From Acaryochloris sp. IP29b_bin.148 (GTDB lineage Bacteria; Cyanobacteriota; Cyanobacteriia; Thermosynechococcales; Thermosynechococcaceae), in assembly GCF_028285565.1 (NCBI RefSeq), contig NZ_JANQOY010000127.1, positions 1 through 36,644 on the forward strand: DNA of 36,644 nucleotides, written 5' to 3'. The notes beneath the pieces are model-generated. The model was not told where the DNA came from and ran no database searches. It worked only from the letters and a program-made list of their open reading frames with translations. The position numbers were made by a program, and so were the translations under genes. Shown one piece after another: positions 1 through 7,550 of this stretch. Position 1 is the first letter of the stretch, and the number at the start of each line of letters is the position of its first letter.

Positions 1-84
1 CCTTGAGGCTGGCAGGATATCTGTCCACGGTAAACCCAGGCTTTGGGAAAATTGCTGCTTGAGAATTTCGGCTGACTCAGACAT
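1..84 (-). CDS. N-terminal fragment of a gene running off the window, possibly a transposase
   Basis: A reverse-strand ATG at 84 opens a frame that stays open to the window edge (28 codons, MSESAEILKQQFSQSLGLPW and onward to ...PASR). The start of the protein looks like the N-termini of some IS4-type transposases, where a short helix is followed by a 'GLP' segment, but 28 residues are too few to assign it. A strong hairpin lies just upstream (105-147). What is seen is an open frame with a plausible N-terminus; the transposase idea is a weak inference. Confidence 0.4.
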   Translation of the reverse strand, partial: MSESAEILKQQFSQSLGLPWTDILPASR

Positions 85-104
85 AGTGAAAGACAGAATG
101 TTTA

Positions 105-147
105 TGGCTTGCAAGTCTTGATTCTATATCTATCAAGACTTGTAGCC
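105..147. repeat. Long perfect inverted repeat (hairpin)
   Basis: CAAGTCTTGAT at 112-122 and ATCAAGACTTG at 132-142 are exact reverse complements around a 9-nt loop. Four more pairs (GGCT at about 105-108, AGCC at 144-147) extend the stem beyond a small bulge. It lies between the stop of the collagen-like gene and the start of the cut-off gene, both on the reverse strand. No T-run follows on the reverse strand, so it is not a standard intrinsic terminator, though it could act as a terminator or mRNA-end stabiliser, or be the end of a mobile element. Confidence 0.6.
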
Positions 148-165
148 CTTTCCTGAATTCTTAAG

Positions 166-810
166 TCAGTGCCATTGAGTCTTGGTTTTGTCTTTAATCC
201 AGGGCGCATCGGCCACGCCGCGTTGCTTGCGATACCGCTGCCACTCGCAATAGTTCACCTGCCAAGCGGTATCGACACAACCACACCCATAGCCACCGGG
301 GGCACCGAGTCCTGCTTGCCCTCCTTGTCCTCCGGCATTATTCAGAGTTAGGGCTTTCAGTTGTGTAGGTTGCGCATAATAAATCCAAACTTTGCCGCCA
401 TTCCCCCCACGTCCACCATTACCACCTCGCCCCCCTCGTCCACCGTCAGCCCCTGTCAGGTTATGAGCAGGTTGAGCGGAGTGATCACAACCATAGGCAT
501 TCTCACCCAACTGGCCATCTTGTCCCGATGTCCCAGGGCTACCCGCCACATCTACCGTCATCGGTGCCCCCGTTAGGCGAATTTGGGTTTCCTGACCCGA
601 CGTCCCATTCCGACCATTGGCTCCATCTCTCCCCTTACGTCCATCTCCGCCAAAGGTTTGAATGCCCCAAGCAATCAGAGGTGGCAACGTGGTTGGGACA
701 GGCTGGGGCGAATAGGCAGCGCTAAAGGGAGAAAAGTGCCCCAATAAGAGAGCCAAGGTACAGGCACACAAACCCAGCACCCAATAGAGTTTCCGCTTCA
801 AAAACCGCAT
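166..810 (-). CDS. Secreted glycine-rich, collagen-like protein
   Basis: A 214-residue protein from the ATG at 810. The frame extends upstream to a TTG at 867, but a positively charged run (MRFLKRK) followed by a hydrophobic segment begins at 810 and makes a normal signal peptide or anchor. The mature part is rich in Gly, with true Gly-X-Y triplets near residues 55-75 (GRKGRDGANGRNGTSG) and Gly-Gly-Arg/Asn repeats near residues 120-140. The C-terminal part is Cys-rich (YGCGCVDTAW...YCEW), suggesting disulfides outside the cytoplasm. No enzymatic domain is visible. Collagen-like proteins of this sort are known in cyanobacteria, generally as surface or matrix components; the role here is inferred. 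Confidence 0.7.
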   Translation of the reverse strand: MRFLKRKLYWVLGLCACTLALLLGHFSPFSAAYSPQPVPTTLPPLIAWGIQTFGGDGRKGRDGANGRNGTSGQETQIRLTGAPMTVDVAGSPGTSGQDGQLGENAYGCDHSAQPAHNLTGADGGRGGRGGNGGRGGNGGKVWIYYAQPTQLKALTLNNAGGQGGQAGLGAPGGYGCGCVDTAWQVNYCEWQRYRKQRGVADAPWIKDKTKTQWH

Positions 811-954
811 GCTGAGATTAGGAATAAAGAGGACAGATGGAGGGGAACTGGCCAACTTAAAACCCAAGACCGCTGATTCAGTTAAAAATCTGGGCTAGCG
901 TTGCCGTAATTTTCTACGACTAAAAACTTTATCTCTAGGTTCCAGAAAACAACT

Positions 955-1344
955 CTAGACCACCGCAATACAGTCGATTTCCACCAAGACATCCTTGGGC
1001 AACCGGGCCACTTCTACGCAAGCGCGAGCAGGTGCAGTGGCTTCATCAAAATAACGGGCATACACACCATTCACCGTGGCAAAATCATTCATATCTGCCA
1101 GAAAAACCGTCGTTTTGACCACCTGAGACCAGCCCACGCCTGCTGAAGTCAAGACGGCTTCTAAATTCTTCATCACTTGCTCCGTCTGCTGGGCCACATC
1201 ATCACCACCCACTAAAGCACCCGAAGCTGGATCTAAAGCAATTTGCCCGGATGCGAACACCATTGCGCCCTGGGCACGAATGGCTTGGTTATAGGGACCG
1301 ACCGGAGCAGGAGCATGATCGGTGCGAATCACATCATGGGACAT
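955..1344 (-). CDS. ridA: RidA family reactive-intermediate (enamine/imine) deaminase
   Basis: A 129-residue protein, the normal length for the YjgF/YER057c/UK114 family. These proteins form trimers and hydrolyse reactive enamine/imine intermediates such as 2-aminoacrylate released by PLP enzymes. Family marks are APAPVGPYNQAI at the N-terminus, FASGQIALDP, and the C-terminal PARACVEVARLPKDVLVEID. The last contains the Arg that anchors the substrate carboxylate in RidA enzymes. The frame extends to a TTG at 1401, but the ATG at 1344 gives the standard N-terminus (MSHDVIRTDHAPAP). It lies 81 nt downstream of the HTH/Cys protein on the same strand and may be the last gene of that unit. Confidence 0.93.
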   Translation of the reverse strand: MSHDVIRTDHAPAPVGPYNQAIRAQGAMVFASGQIALDPASGALVGGDDVAQQTEQVMKNLEAVLTSAGVGWSQVVKTTVFLADMNDFATVNGVYARYFDEATAPARACVEVARLPKDVLVEIDCIAVV

Positions 1345-1425
1345 AGGACACAGCCAACTAAACACTTGGACGATCCTGCCTGGTTGTGGAATCGTCGTCA
1401 ACTAATGGCTGATACCCACCGCAAT

Positions 1426-2133
1426 TTACCGATAAGACTCACCTTCGATCACATAATCAAAATTGCCTTCACCCACATTTTCAGTGAGGGTTTTCAAAAT
1501 TTTCTTCGGATCATCGTAGGGACCACAAAAATAGCAGGGTTTGCCATCACGGCCACAGTCTAGTTTGCCTTGACCATCCCATTCCCCTAAATGGGCTTTA
1601 GAGTTTTGGAAATCGCGATGGGGCTTGAACCCTAACCCCTCGGCATAGTCAATCACGCTGTAAACCATGGCTTGCGCTTGCTCTAAGGAGATCTTCTGAG
1701 GTTGTTCCTCGAATCCTTGATACGCCTGGTCAATAAAATAGGCATAGTCTTGGGTGCTGAACTTGCGCGGCCCTATCGTATCCTTGAGCCCTAAGCACCA
1801 ATAGTCCAGCAGATAAGTACAAACTACCAAACGGTTGTGGCCAGCCTTCCGGGTCACCGTCACAATCGCCATGCCTTGAGATTCATCTTCCACTATTGTC
1901 GTCGATGGCGTTGGGTTGTCAAAGAAGTGTTCAACTGCGCCTCCATTGACCCAACACTCGAACAAGGGATCAAGGGTAGCCGTTTTGCCATGAGCAAGGG
2001 CATTTTCTTCGGCCTGAGCCCGGATCACGGCTGAGACTTCAGACACCCGCAACCCCAACTTGCGCGCAATCTGCTTTGGCGTCAAATTCAAAGTCCGTAA
2101 GTTCGCAATTTCTTGCTTTCTTTCAGGTTCCAT
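1426..2133 (-). CDS. Uncharacterised HTH-containing protein with C-terminal Cys cluster
   Basis: A 235-residue cytoplasmic protein starting at an ATG with a good ribosome site (GGAG, about 5 nt upstream). Residues 1-45 look like a helix-turn-helix: LTPKQIARKLGLRVSEVSAV is a Trp-repressor or sigma-like DNA-reading pattern. The middle (about 60-190) has no fold I recognise; the C-terminal part has a compact DCGRDGKPCYFCGPYDD segment whose three Cys could bind metal. It starts 30 nt after the stop of the duplicated SpoIIAA-like gene and precedes ridA on the same strand, so the three may be co-transcribed. DNA binding and metal binding are inferences from motifs. Confidence 0.8.
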   Translation of the reverse strand: MEPERKQEIANLRTLNLTPKQIARKLGLRVSEVSAVIRAQAEENALAHGKTATLDPLFECWVNGGAVEHFFDNPTPSTTIVEDESQGMAIVTVTRKAGHNRLVVCTYLLDYWCLGLKDTIGPRKFSTQDYAYFIDQAYQGFEEQPQKISLEQAQAMVYSVIDYAEGLGFKPHRDFQNSKAHLGEWDGQGKLDCGRDGKPCYFCGPYDDPKKILKTLTENVGEGNFDYVIEGESYR

Positions 2134-2163
2134 AGCTCTCCTTCAAAACAGTTTACGGCTACG

Positions 2164-2898
2164 CTATGCCGCTGCTAGCCACACTCGGGCTAAATCAATT
2201 TGCGATCGCTCAAACGCTTTGATCTCAGCCGGGAAAATCGCGCTGACCGCTTCGGCAACGGTCCGCATCCATTGAGCATCAGCCACCAAGGCCACATGGG
2301 TAATGTCTTTGACCATATAAGCCTGCTGCAAATCTTTCCACAGAGCCATGGGGTCCATACCCTCGAAACTCCGAATCTCTTCCAGCACTTTCACTTTGCC
2401 ATGCTTAGCCAAATCCGCTTTCATTTGCGGCACAATCCGATCAAAATCAGCAGCGGTAATGGTGCCTTCGATGATCACCTCAACAATGTTGCTCTCACTG
2501 CTACTGCGATAGGTCATACCGGATGCTTCACTAGGTTCAGGAACAGTCAGCAACCAGGTCCGGGCTGCTTCATGTTGCGAAGGCGCAAAAGCTTTGACCT
2601 GAGCAGATAGAATATTATCAGATGCCGCAGCAATAGTCCGCACCCATTCTGCTTCTGCCACGACGGCAACATGGGAAAAGTCGTTGACATGACTGAGGCC
2701 AAACTGCGCATCTTTCCATAGGGCAATGGGATCTATGCCTTCAAAGCTCCGAATTTCTTCCAGGAGTTTGAGCTTTCCGTGCCTGGAAATATCGAGTTTC
2801 ATCCGAGAAATAGCTTGATCTAAATCAGTCTCGGTAATTTTGCCTTCAACAATCAGTTCGACAACGTTACTCGTGGGGTTGTTACGATACTCAATCAC
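2164..2898 (-). CDS. Tandem-duplicated SpoIIAA-like (STAS-fold) protein
   Basis: A 244-residue protein of two homologous halves of about 120 residues. Repeat 1 (1-117) and repeat 2 (about 127-244) share N-V-E-(L/V)-I-(V/I)-E-G-T/K-I-T, the segment LLEEIRSFEG / VLEEIRSFEG, DP(I/M)ALWKD, and a final KAF(A/E)xSQ..AR.WL. This pattern fits the SpoIIAA-like family (PF11964), a STAS-fold group usually present as a single small domain. The start is a GTG at 2898 with a strong ribosome site (AAAGGAG, 8 nt spacing); no earlier in-frame ATG exists. It is the first gene of a possible unit with the HTH/Cys protein and ridA. Function unknown; STAS-like folds often sense or bind small hydrophobic ligands or partner proteins. 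Confidence 0.82.
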   Translation of the reverse strand: MIEYRNNPTSNVVELIVEGKITETDLDQAISRMKLDISRHGKLKLLEEIRSFEGIDPIALWKDAQFGLSHVNDFSHVAVVAEAEWVRTIAAASDNILSAQVKAFAPSQHEAARTWLLTVPEPSEASGMTYRSSSESNIVEVIIEGTITAADFDRIVPQMKADLAKHGKVKVLEEIRSFEGMDPMALWKDLQQAYMVKDITHVALVADAQWMRTVAEAVSAIFPAEIKAFERSQIDLARVWLAAA

Positions 2899-3561
2899 GG
2901 AAGAATCTCCTTTATTTGAGTGGCATTGCTTACAGGCTATCGTAGGGAGCTATGGAATGGCATTCTCGCACCTGAATTTCTCATAAGCGCTTGTTAAGTC
3001 TCCCTAAAACAATGCCCTATAGTGATTTCAGAGAGCTAGCATGCCGTTAGGTATAAGAGGCTATTTATTGACGTAAGACATAAATTCGTAGATTAGGCGA
3101 TGTACGACTCAATACTTGTAGCTGTTGATTTCTCATTCCTTCTGGCTACATGCTGTGATCAGTAACAACGGAGTATCAATACTTTCAGGAAAGTCACATA
3201 TCACATTAGGTTGAAGCTTTACATTCAACGCACTGCACTAAACCTAATCCATTTTTAATAAGCTCTACGCAACCGATTTCCACATAATGCAGAATAGACT
3301 GTACTGGTTTCATCAGCTCCAACATTAAACCTAGTAGTCATCTCCACACTATCAATATGAAATTAGTATGTCATTTACTGCTAGCCCAAATCTAAACCAA
3401 ACACTACATAATCTGAGTGATGTTAGAATTGTACTCTATGTCAATTTTGCAACAAGAAAGGGTAACATTACGGTACCGGTACTTGTCATGCTCGTATTTA
3501 AAAAGCACTGAGGCGGTGCTGAATGCTTATAAGCAGAACATAATGTGGCCTAAAAAAAGCA
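2899..3561. other. Gene-poor AT-rich spacer with two short palindromes
   Basis: About 660 bases with frequent stops in all frames and no recognisable coding or RNA gene. Two perfect palindromes lie near the right end: GTACCGGTAC at 3473-3482 and TGCTTATAAGCA at 3524-3535. Both are just upstream of the small gene at 3562 and could be operator sites, but palindromes this short can occur by chance. Confidence 0.5.
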
Positions 3562-3753
3562 GTGAAGAACAAGAGTAGTAAAGACATCAGGGCGCAATCA
3601 ATTCGCAATGAAGCAAGTGCCTTTGCGAGTGTTCGCCTTGCCCGTGGCAACTTGCGTATTCAAGGCAGAGCATTCGCTACTTCTTCAGAATGGGCAGAAC
3701 GGAGACGTACCCATTCTGACCGGCTGAAGCGTATCAACAAACACTTGAAATAA
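3562..3753 (+). CDS. Small basic hypothetical protein
   Basis: A 63-residue open frame beginning at a GTG, rich in Arg, Lys, Ser and Ala and predicted to be helical and highly basic (EWAERRRTHSDRLKRINKHLK at the C-terminus). I do not recognise a family. There is no clear ribosome site. It ends 43 nt before the membrane-anchored coiled-coil gene on the same strand, so the two could form a pair. Residue composition is protein-like, but a chance frame cannot be excluded. Confidence 0.35.
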   Translation: MKNKSSKDIRAQSIRNEASAFASVRLARGNLRIQGRAFATSSEWAERRRTHSDRLKRINKHLK

Positions 3754-3796
3754 AGATTCAGATAACCGCAGCAGTAGTTAAGAACAGGTTTTCTAA

Positions 3797-4528
3797 ATGG
3801 GGGCACTTGAAGATGCACTTGAGCTACATAAAAAGTTAGGAACCCGCTACAAAGAGTACGAAACTACGGACGGCGAATTTCCGGACATCGTAGTTCTGAA
3901 CGAGATGCGATATGCTCTCCGGGCTGCTATTAAGTTACTCGATCAAGCATCATTTGAACATCTATCTGATGAAGATCGACAAAGATACGATACCTCCGTG
4001 CAAGAGTTACATCACGCCCTGCGCAACGCTTATCATGACCTCGTAGATGGCTTACTCATCCAGATTACTCGCACTATGGATGCACTAATTGAGAAATATC
4101 CTGTTGCAGCAGTAAATGTGCTCAGCCAAAAGAGACTTGAAATTCTTGATGATCTCAACAAAGTCGAACAACTTATTGCACAGTCCCGTGGGGATGGTCT
4201 GAACCGTCAAAAACTCTATGACGAAGAGATTTATGATGGTTGGTTTGAGACAATAATAAAACACTACAAGTTTATCGACCAAGTTGCACTCGATGAAGTT
4301 ATTCGCGAACACGATAGGATTGAAGAAGAAAAAGCAGCCGAACAAGCCAGGATTGAAGCCGAACAAGCTAGAAAGAAAAAAGAAGAAGAAGCCGAAACTA
4401 GAAAGTTCTGGCTTTCTATAGCTCTGGCCATTTTGGGGATTGCTGTATCAACTTTGGGAGTTGTTATCGCAATTAAATGGCCGATACCTCCCCAGAACAA
4501 CGTAATATGCGAGGATAATAGCTGTTGA
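3797..4528 (+). CDS. Hypothetical coiled-coil protein with C-terminal membrane anchor
   Basis: A 243-residue protein without a signal peptide. Residues 1-165 are helical and charged. Residues about 166-202 form a strongly charged coiled coil (EEKAAEQARIEAEQARKKKE). Residues about 204-226 are a single hydrophobic helix (FWLSIALAILGIAVSTLGVV) followed by a short tail with two Cys (VICEDNSC). This is the layout of a tail-anchored protein with a cytoplasmic helical head. No family recognised. The neighbouring stretch is gene-poor and atypical, so it may be part of an acquired segment. Confidence 0.7.
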   Translation: MGALEDALELHKKLGTRYKEYETTDGEFPDIVVLNEMRYALRAAIKLLDQASFEHLSDEDRQRYDTSVQELHHALRNAYHDLVDGLLIQITRTMDALIEKYPVAAVNVLSQKRLEILDDLNKVEQLIAQSRGDGLNRQKLYDEEIYDGWFETIIKHYKFIDQVALDEVIREHDRIEEEKAAEQARIEAEQARKKKEEEAETRKFWLSIALAILGIAVSTLGVVIAIKWPIPPQNNVICEDNSC

Positions 4529-4632
4529 TAAGCGAAGCAACGCTCAACTAGCTCCTATTCGAAAATATCCATATGTTATGAATGCTTTCGCGAAAATGCT
4601 TCATAATTTTTTGCGATTTTAACGACTTCGCT

Positions 4633-5040
4633 TTATCGCAAGTCTACAGAAGAGTATTTTGGTTGAGTACAGGATGCCATCGCAGGAATATATTCACGAG
4701 CCTCAGCTCGTACCTGCGGCACCCAATCATTTAACCGCAACAGAAATGCATTAGGTGCCCCTTCATTGAGAGCACGCAATGATTTTTCACCCTGATATCC
4801 ATCACCACTGAAACAGTCTAACCAAGGCAGCAAACGGCGGCTTTTCAACGACAGGCGCTGCGAGTAAGCAGCTAGCTCAATTTCATAACGGAAGATTCTT
4901 TCCCAATACTCTAGTTTGGCCACAGGCAAGTCTGAGGTGACCCTGATATATTTCGATAGCGCTGGAGCGAATGCGCGATCGCACAAAAGAGACCGTACTG
5001 TTTCTAGAACCTGTTCTTCATTGGCTTGCGGATTGATCAT
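4633..5040 (-). pseudogene. Truncated HEAT-like repeat protein, N-terminal fragment
   Basis: An ATG at 5040 opens a 135-residue frame. The body is helical, and near the end NDWVPQVRAEAREYIP has the pattern of a HEAT-like repeat helix (W-x-x-Q-V-R-x-x-A). That repeat is normally followed by many more in proteins of several hundred residues. Here the frame runs into an unrelated tail (ASCTQPKYSSVDLR) and stops, suggesting the gene was cut near 4675. No continuation was found downstream. It could instead be an intact short protein. The truncation is inferred from the abrupt end of the repeat pattern. Confidence 0.45.
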
Positions 5041-5767
5041 GAGCGAGTCACATCATCTCAGCTCTGGGGATATATTCAACCAGAGTGTCGATGGTTAGTC
5101 CGGTTTGAATCGGTAGTGTTGCTGATTTTATGCAGCGTCCTACCCCAAGTTAGCTCAAGCCAAAATCAAGCCTCTAATTTTAATATAGATAAAAATCAAT
5201 CAAAAATTGGTTGAAGCTATATATAGATCTATGTAAGATCAAGATGTTTGCAGAACTCAAGGTAGTCAAAAATCACTACCTTCTGACATCCAGCCCAGAG
5301 CCCATTGAACGACTGCTTGTACAGCGTTCGATAGGTTTTAGCTGACTAGAACAATAGGGTTGACTCGCGTATTTGAGGTTGTTACAGGTTTCTGAACCAA
5401 CTTCATTACTAGCAGCATTGCCCTCAAACTTACCTCAATCAGTCAATTGCGAATCGTCTGATTCACAACAGGTTCTCTAGTATCGGGATATTCCCTACTG
5501 GGTCCCTGAGCATACACCGTGGAAACACTTTGGAGGAAAGGATGAAAGACTATACACTTGTCTGGATATTGCTCTGGCAATCGATTTATTTTTGCCTGTT
5601 TTTGCATAGCGTTCTGACGGATGCATTTGCAGATGGCGATCAAAACCAGCAAGACCTTTAATTGAGCACAGCACACCAGGAGTTCGCCAATCTAACAGGA
5701 TGACAAAATCAGGCAGAATAGCAAAGGTTAGTATGCTGGCCTTGTGACCTGAACTCCAAGGATAGGT
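5041..5767. other. Gene-poor stretch with one candidate small ORF
   Basis: About 730 bases without a confident gene. Two overlapping reverse-strand open frames (5443-5676 and 5495-5788) have no domain, signal or good start. The only credible coding candidate is the 39-codon frame at 5542-5661, listed separately. The left part around 5160-5240 is very AT-rich. The stretch lies between two broken genes (HEAT-like and aminotransferase remnants), consistent with a rearranged region. Confidence 0.4.
5542..5661 (+). CDS. Candidate small secreted or membrane peptide (39 aa)
   Basis: The frame MKDYTLVWILLWQSIYFCLF... runs for 39 codons to TAA at 5659-5661. It has an excellent ribosome site: GGAGG five nt before the ATG. 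Residues 5-24 are hydrophobic, then LTDAFADGDQNQQDL is polar and acidic, with an Ala-x-Ala-like cleavage possibility. That is the layout of a signal peptide with a tiny mature part or a single-span small membrane protein. No homologue is recognised; the ribosome site is the main evidence. Confidence 0.35.
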   Translation: MKDYTLVWILLWQSIYFCLFLHSVLTDAFADGDQNQQDL

Positions 5768-5941
5768 ATGACCTCCGAACAGCAGCATTCCTTAGAAGTG
5801 CATCGACAGCAATTTCCTGCTTTAGGGAATAAGCTATACTTCAACTACGGTGGCCGAGGCCCACTGCCACAGACTGCTTTCACTGCCATTCAGTCTGCCT
5901 ATACCCAAATGCAAGAGCTTGGCTCGTTTACCATTGGGTAA
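5768..5941 (+). pseudogene. Remnant of a class V aminotransferase / cysteine desulfurase-like gene
   Basis: An ATG at 5768 opens 57 codons ending at TAA 5939-5941. The peptide contains EVHRQQFPALGNKLYFNYGG and RGPLPQTAFTAIQ. This closely fits the N-terminus of cyanobacterial PLP-dependent class V aminotransferases annotated as cysteine desulfurase-like, where 'FPAL..K.YFN.G..GPLP' begins the fold. Intact members are about 380-400 residues with a PLP-binding Lys far downstream; none of that remains. The next gene (Uma2) begins on the other strand only about 30 nt later, so about 85% of the original gene is missing. Family identification is from motif memory. Confidence 0.6.
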
Positions 5942-5969
5942 TTTTACGTTTTCTCTAGATGCGGTTGAG

Positions 5970-6608
5970 TTAGCTTAGATCCAACGTTTTAATCTTCACA
6001 CGAAAGGCTTTGCAAATCGCACTCATGGGTTCAGAAGTATTGGCTAAATATTCTGAAAATAGCGAAATTATAGGAATATTAGGAAATATACGACTACTGA
6101 GTGCATTGATAAAAGTATCACCTTCAAGCACAGAAATAGTAAGCGTATTGTCTTGATAACGCCAAATTTCCGGCACTCTAATAGTGGTATAAGCACTCAA
6201 TCTGGTCTTGGATGTCAGATCGACTTCAATGGCTAAATCCGGGGGAGGATCAATGGTGAGATCCAGCCTTTGCTTACCCAGAATAGCGGCATAATTTTGA
6301 ATATAGAAGCAATCATCAGGTTCAATCCCAACGTTGCAAGCTGGATTCTTAAAGGTTGTGGACCCTAAAGATTCCCAGTCCCACTCTAAGTCATCCAGTA
6401 AGATAACGAGTAGATGCGCCAGCAAAACCTTAACTCGTTCATGTTCTGGTGAAGGCATTCGTATTTCTAAGGTGCCAATCGCATACGCAACTCGCGTGGT
6501 TCGCTGCTCACCTAAATCCTGCAAAATTCCTTCAAACGCCTGCCAATTCAAATTTCTAAAGAGCGTTCGATGCCCAGGAGGAATCTCAATTTGCTGTATC
6601 TGAACCAT
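5970..6608 (-). CDS. Uma2 family (DUF820) PD-(D/E)XK restriction-endonuclease-like protein
   Basis: About 212 residues from the ATG at 6608. It has the Uma2 core: an N-terminal helix and Arg-rich strand (TRVAYAIGTLEIRMPSPEHE), then EPDDCFYI, then PPPDLAIEVDLTSKT. In the last, D...E-V are the metal-binding acids of the PD-(D/E)XK fold, and a YxxIRVPEIWRY segment follows. The family is expanded in cyanobacteria and mostly uncharacterised. In-frame GTGs at 6620 and 6614 are alternative starts. A GGGAG ribosome site is best spaced (8 nt) for the GTG at 6614, so the exact start is uncertain. It is preceded by an aminotransferase remnant and stands alone. Confidence 0.85.
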   Translation of the reverse strand: MVQIQQIEIPPGHRTLFRNLNWQAFEGILQDLGEQRTTRVAYAIGTLEIRMPSPEHERVKVLLAHLLVILLDDLEWDWESLGSTTFKNPACNVGIEPDDCFYIQNYAAILGKQRLDLTIDPPPDLAIEVDLTSKTRLSAYTTIRVPEIWRYQDNTLTISVLEGDTFINALSSRIFPNIPIISLFSEYLANTSEPMSAICKAFRVKIKTLDLS

Positions 6609-6711
6609 AACCACGCTCACGTCTCCCTCTGGTCAGGCAAACTCCCTTTTACTATATCGAATCGCTGAAGTGGCTATTGATGACTGCACGGGAGTTTATT
6701 AACTCACTGCT

Positions 6712-7482
6712 TTAATCCGACAGCTCAGGTCCTGCAAACGTCGCAGGGGGTAGGCTGACTGTCTTGGTTTGATTCAGTTGAGAAAAGCGGTTAAATAGAC
6801 TGTTAAACGTGCGCTGATTGAAACTACGCGGGTCTTTCCGGCTGCCCGAGCGATCCACGCCTTTATGAGTGGTCACCCGATTGGCGGGGATTTTGCTTTG
6901 GGTCACTAGCCAAGCTAACGAACGGTATTGGGCTTGTGTATAACCGCTATGGTGATTGCCATTGTGATTACCATCAGCAGGGGTTTCTAAAGAAATATGG
7001 TAGGCAAAATTATTAACTGAAGCAGGATAGATGCGATGGGTTTTGACTGCTTCTGGTCCGTTGGGACCTCTAAAGACGGAGTTTCCGGCACCAAAGGCCC
7101 GATTTTTCCGAGAAACAAAATGAACAACTGTACCGTTTCGGGTAATTAAATCATGGTAGCTGGCTTGGTCCGCTTCATTGTAGTGAGGCGTCTGAAAAAA
7201 TCGAATGGTGGACGCTGCTGAAACCACTGTTTCGTGGAGAACCACAATCGGCTCATTTTGGGCAGGTCGACCATAAATATCTTTGGCATACCGTTTGCCA
7301 AAATTGGTTTCATGGGCAGGTCGCCAGACTTCTATGGGGCGAAAACGGGCCAGCTCCGAGTGAACTGTTTGGCTATTCACAGCACTCACATGCAGCGCGA
7401 AGACACAGGCCAAAGCGCCTAGAAAGAGGAGCAGACCGTGTAAACGAGGAGAGTTCAGCTTAAACCAGCGCATTATTCGCAT
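6712..7482 (-). CDS. Exported N-acetylmuramoyl-L-alanine amidase (Amidase_2/PGRP fold)
   Basis: A 256-residue protein with a signal peptide at residues about 1-38 (hydrophobic LHGLLLFLGALACVFAL). The amidase domain spans about 75-225. The expected zinc ligands are visible: His83 in VVLHET, His206 in TTHKGVD, and Asp217 in KDP, the position occupied by Cys or Asp in T7 lysozyme and AmiD. It would cleave the lactyl-alanine bond between muramic acid and the stem peptide, in cell-wall turnover or recycling. ATGs at 7482 and 7473 are both possible starts. It lies 69 nt downstream of truB on the same strand. Confidence 0.88.
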   Translation of the reverse strand: MRIMRWFKLNSPRLHGLLLFLGALACVFALHVSAVNSQTVHSELARFRPIEVWRPAHETNFGKRYAKDIYGRPAQNEPIVVLHETVVSAASTIRFFQTPHYNEADQASYHDLITRNGTVVHFVSRKNRAFGAGNSVFRGPNGPEAVKTHRIYPASVNNFAYHISLETPADGNHNGNHHSGYTQAQYRSLAWLVTQSKIPANRVTTHKGVDRSGSRKDPRSFNQRTFNSLFNRFSQLNQTKTVSLPPATFAGPELSD

Positions 7483-7550
7483 TCAGAAGTTGTAAAACGA
7501 CAAATTTGGCTCAGAGTATAGCACTGATGCCTCTAGTGCGATCGCATCCG

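Noticed and set aside
3473..3535. Short palindromes GTACCGGTAC and TGCTTATAAGCA as operators
   Set aside because: Listed only as seen; 10-12-bp palindromes occur by chance and no regulator is nearby.
5443..5788. Two overlapping reverse open frames
   Set aside because: No family, no ribosome site, and they overlap a better forward candidate at 5542-5661.
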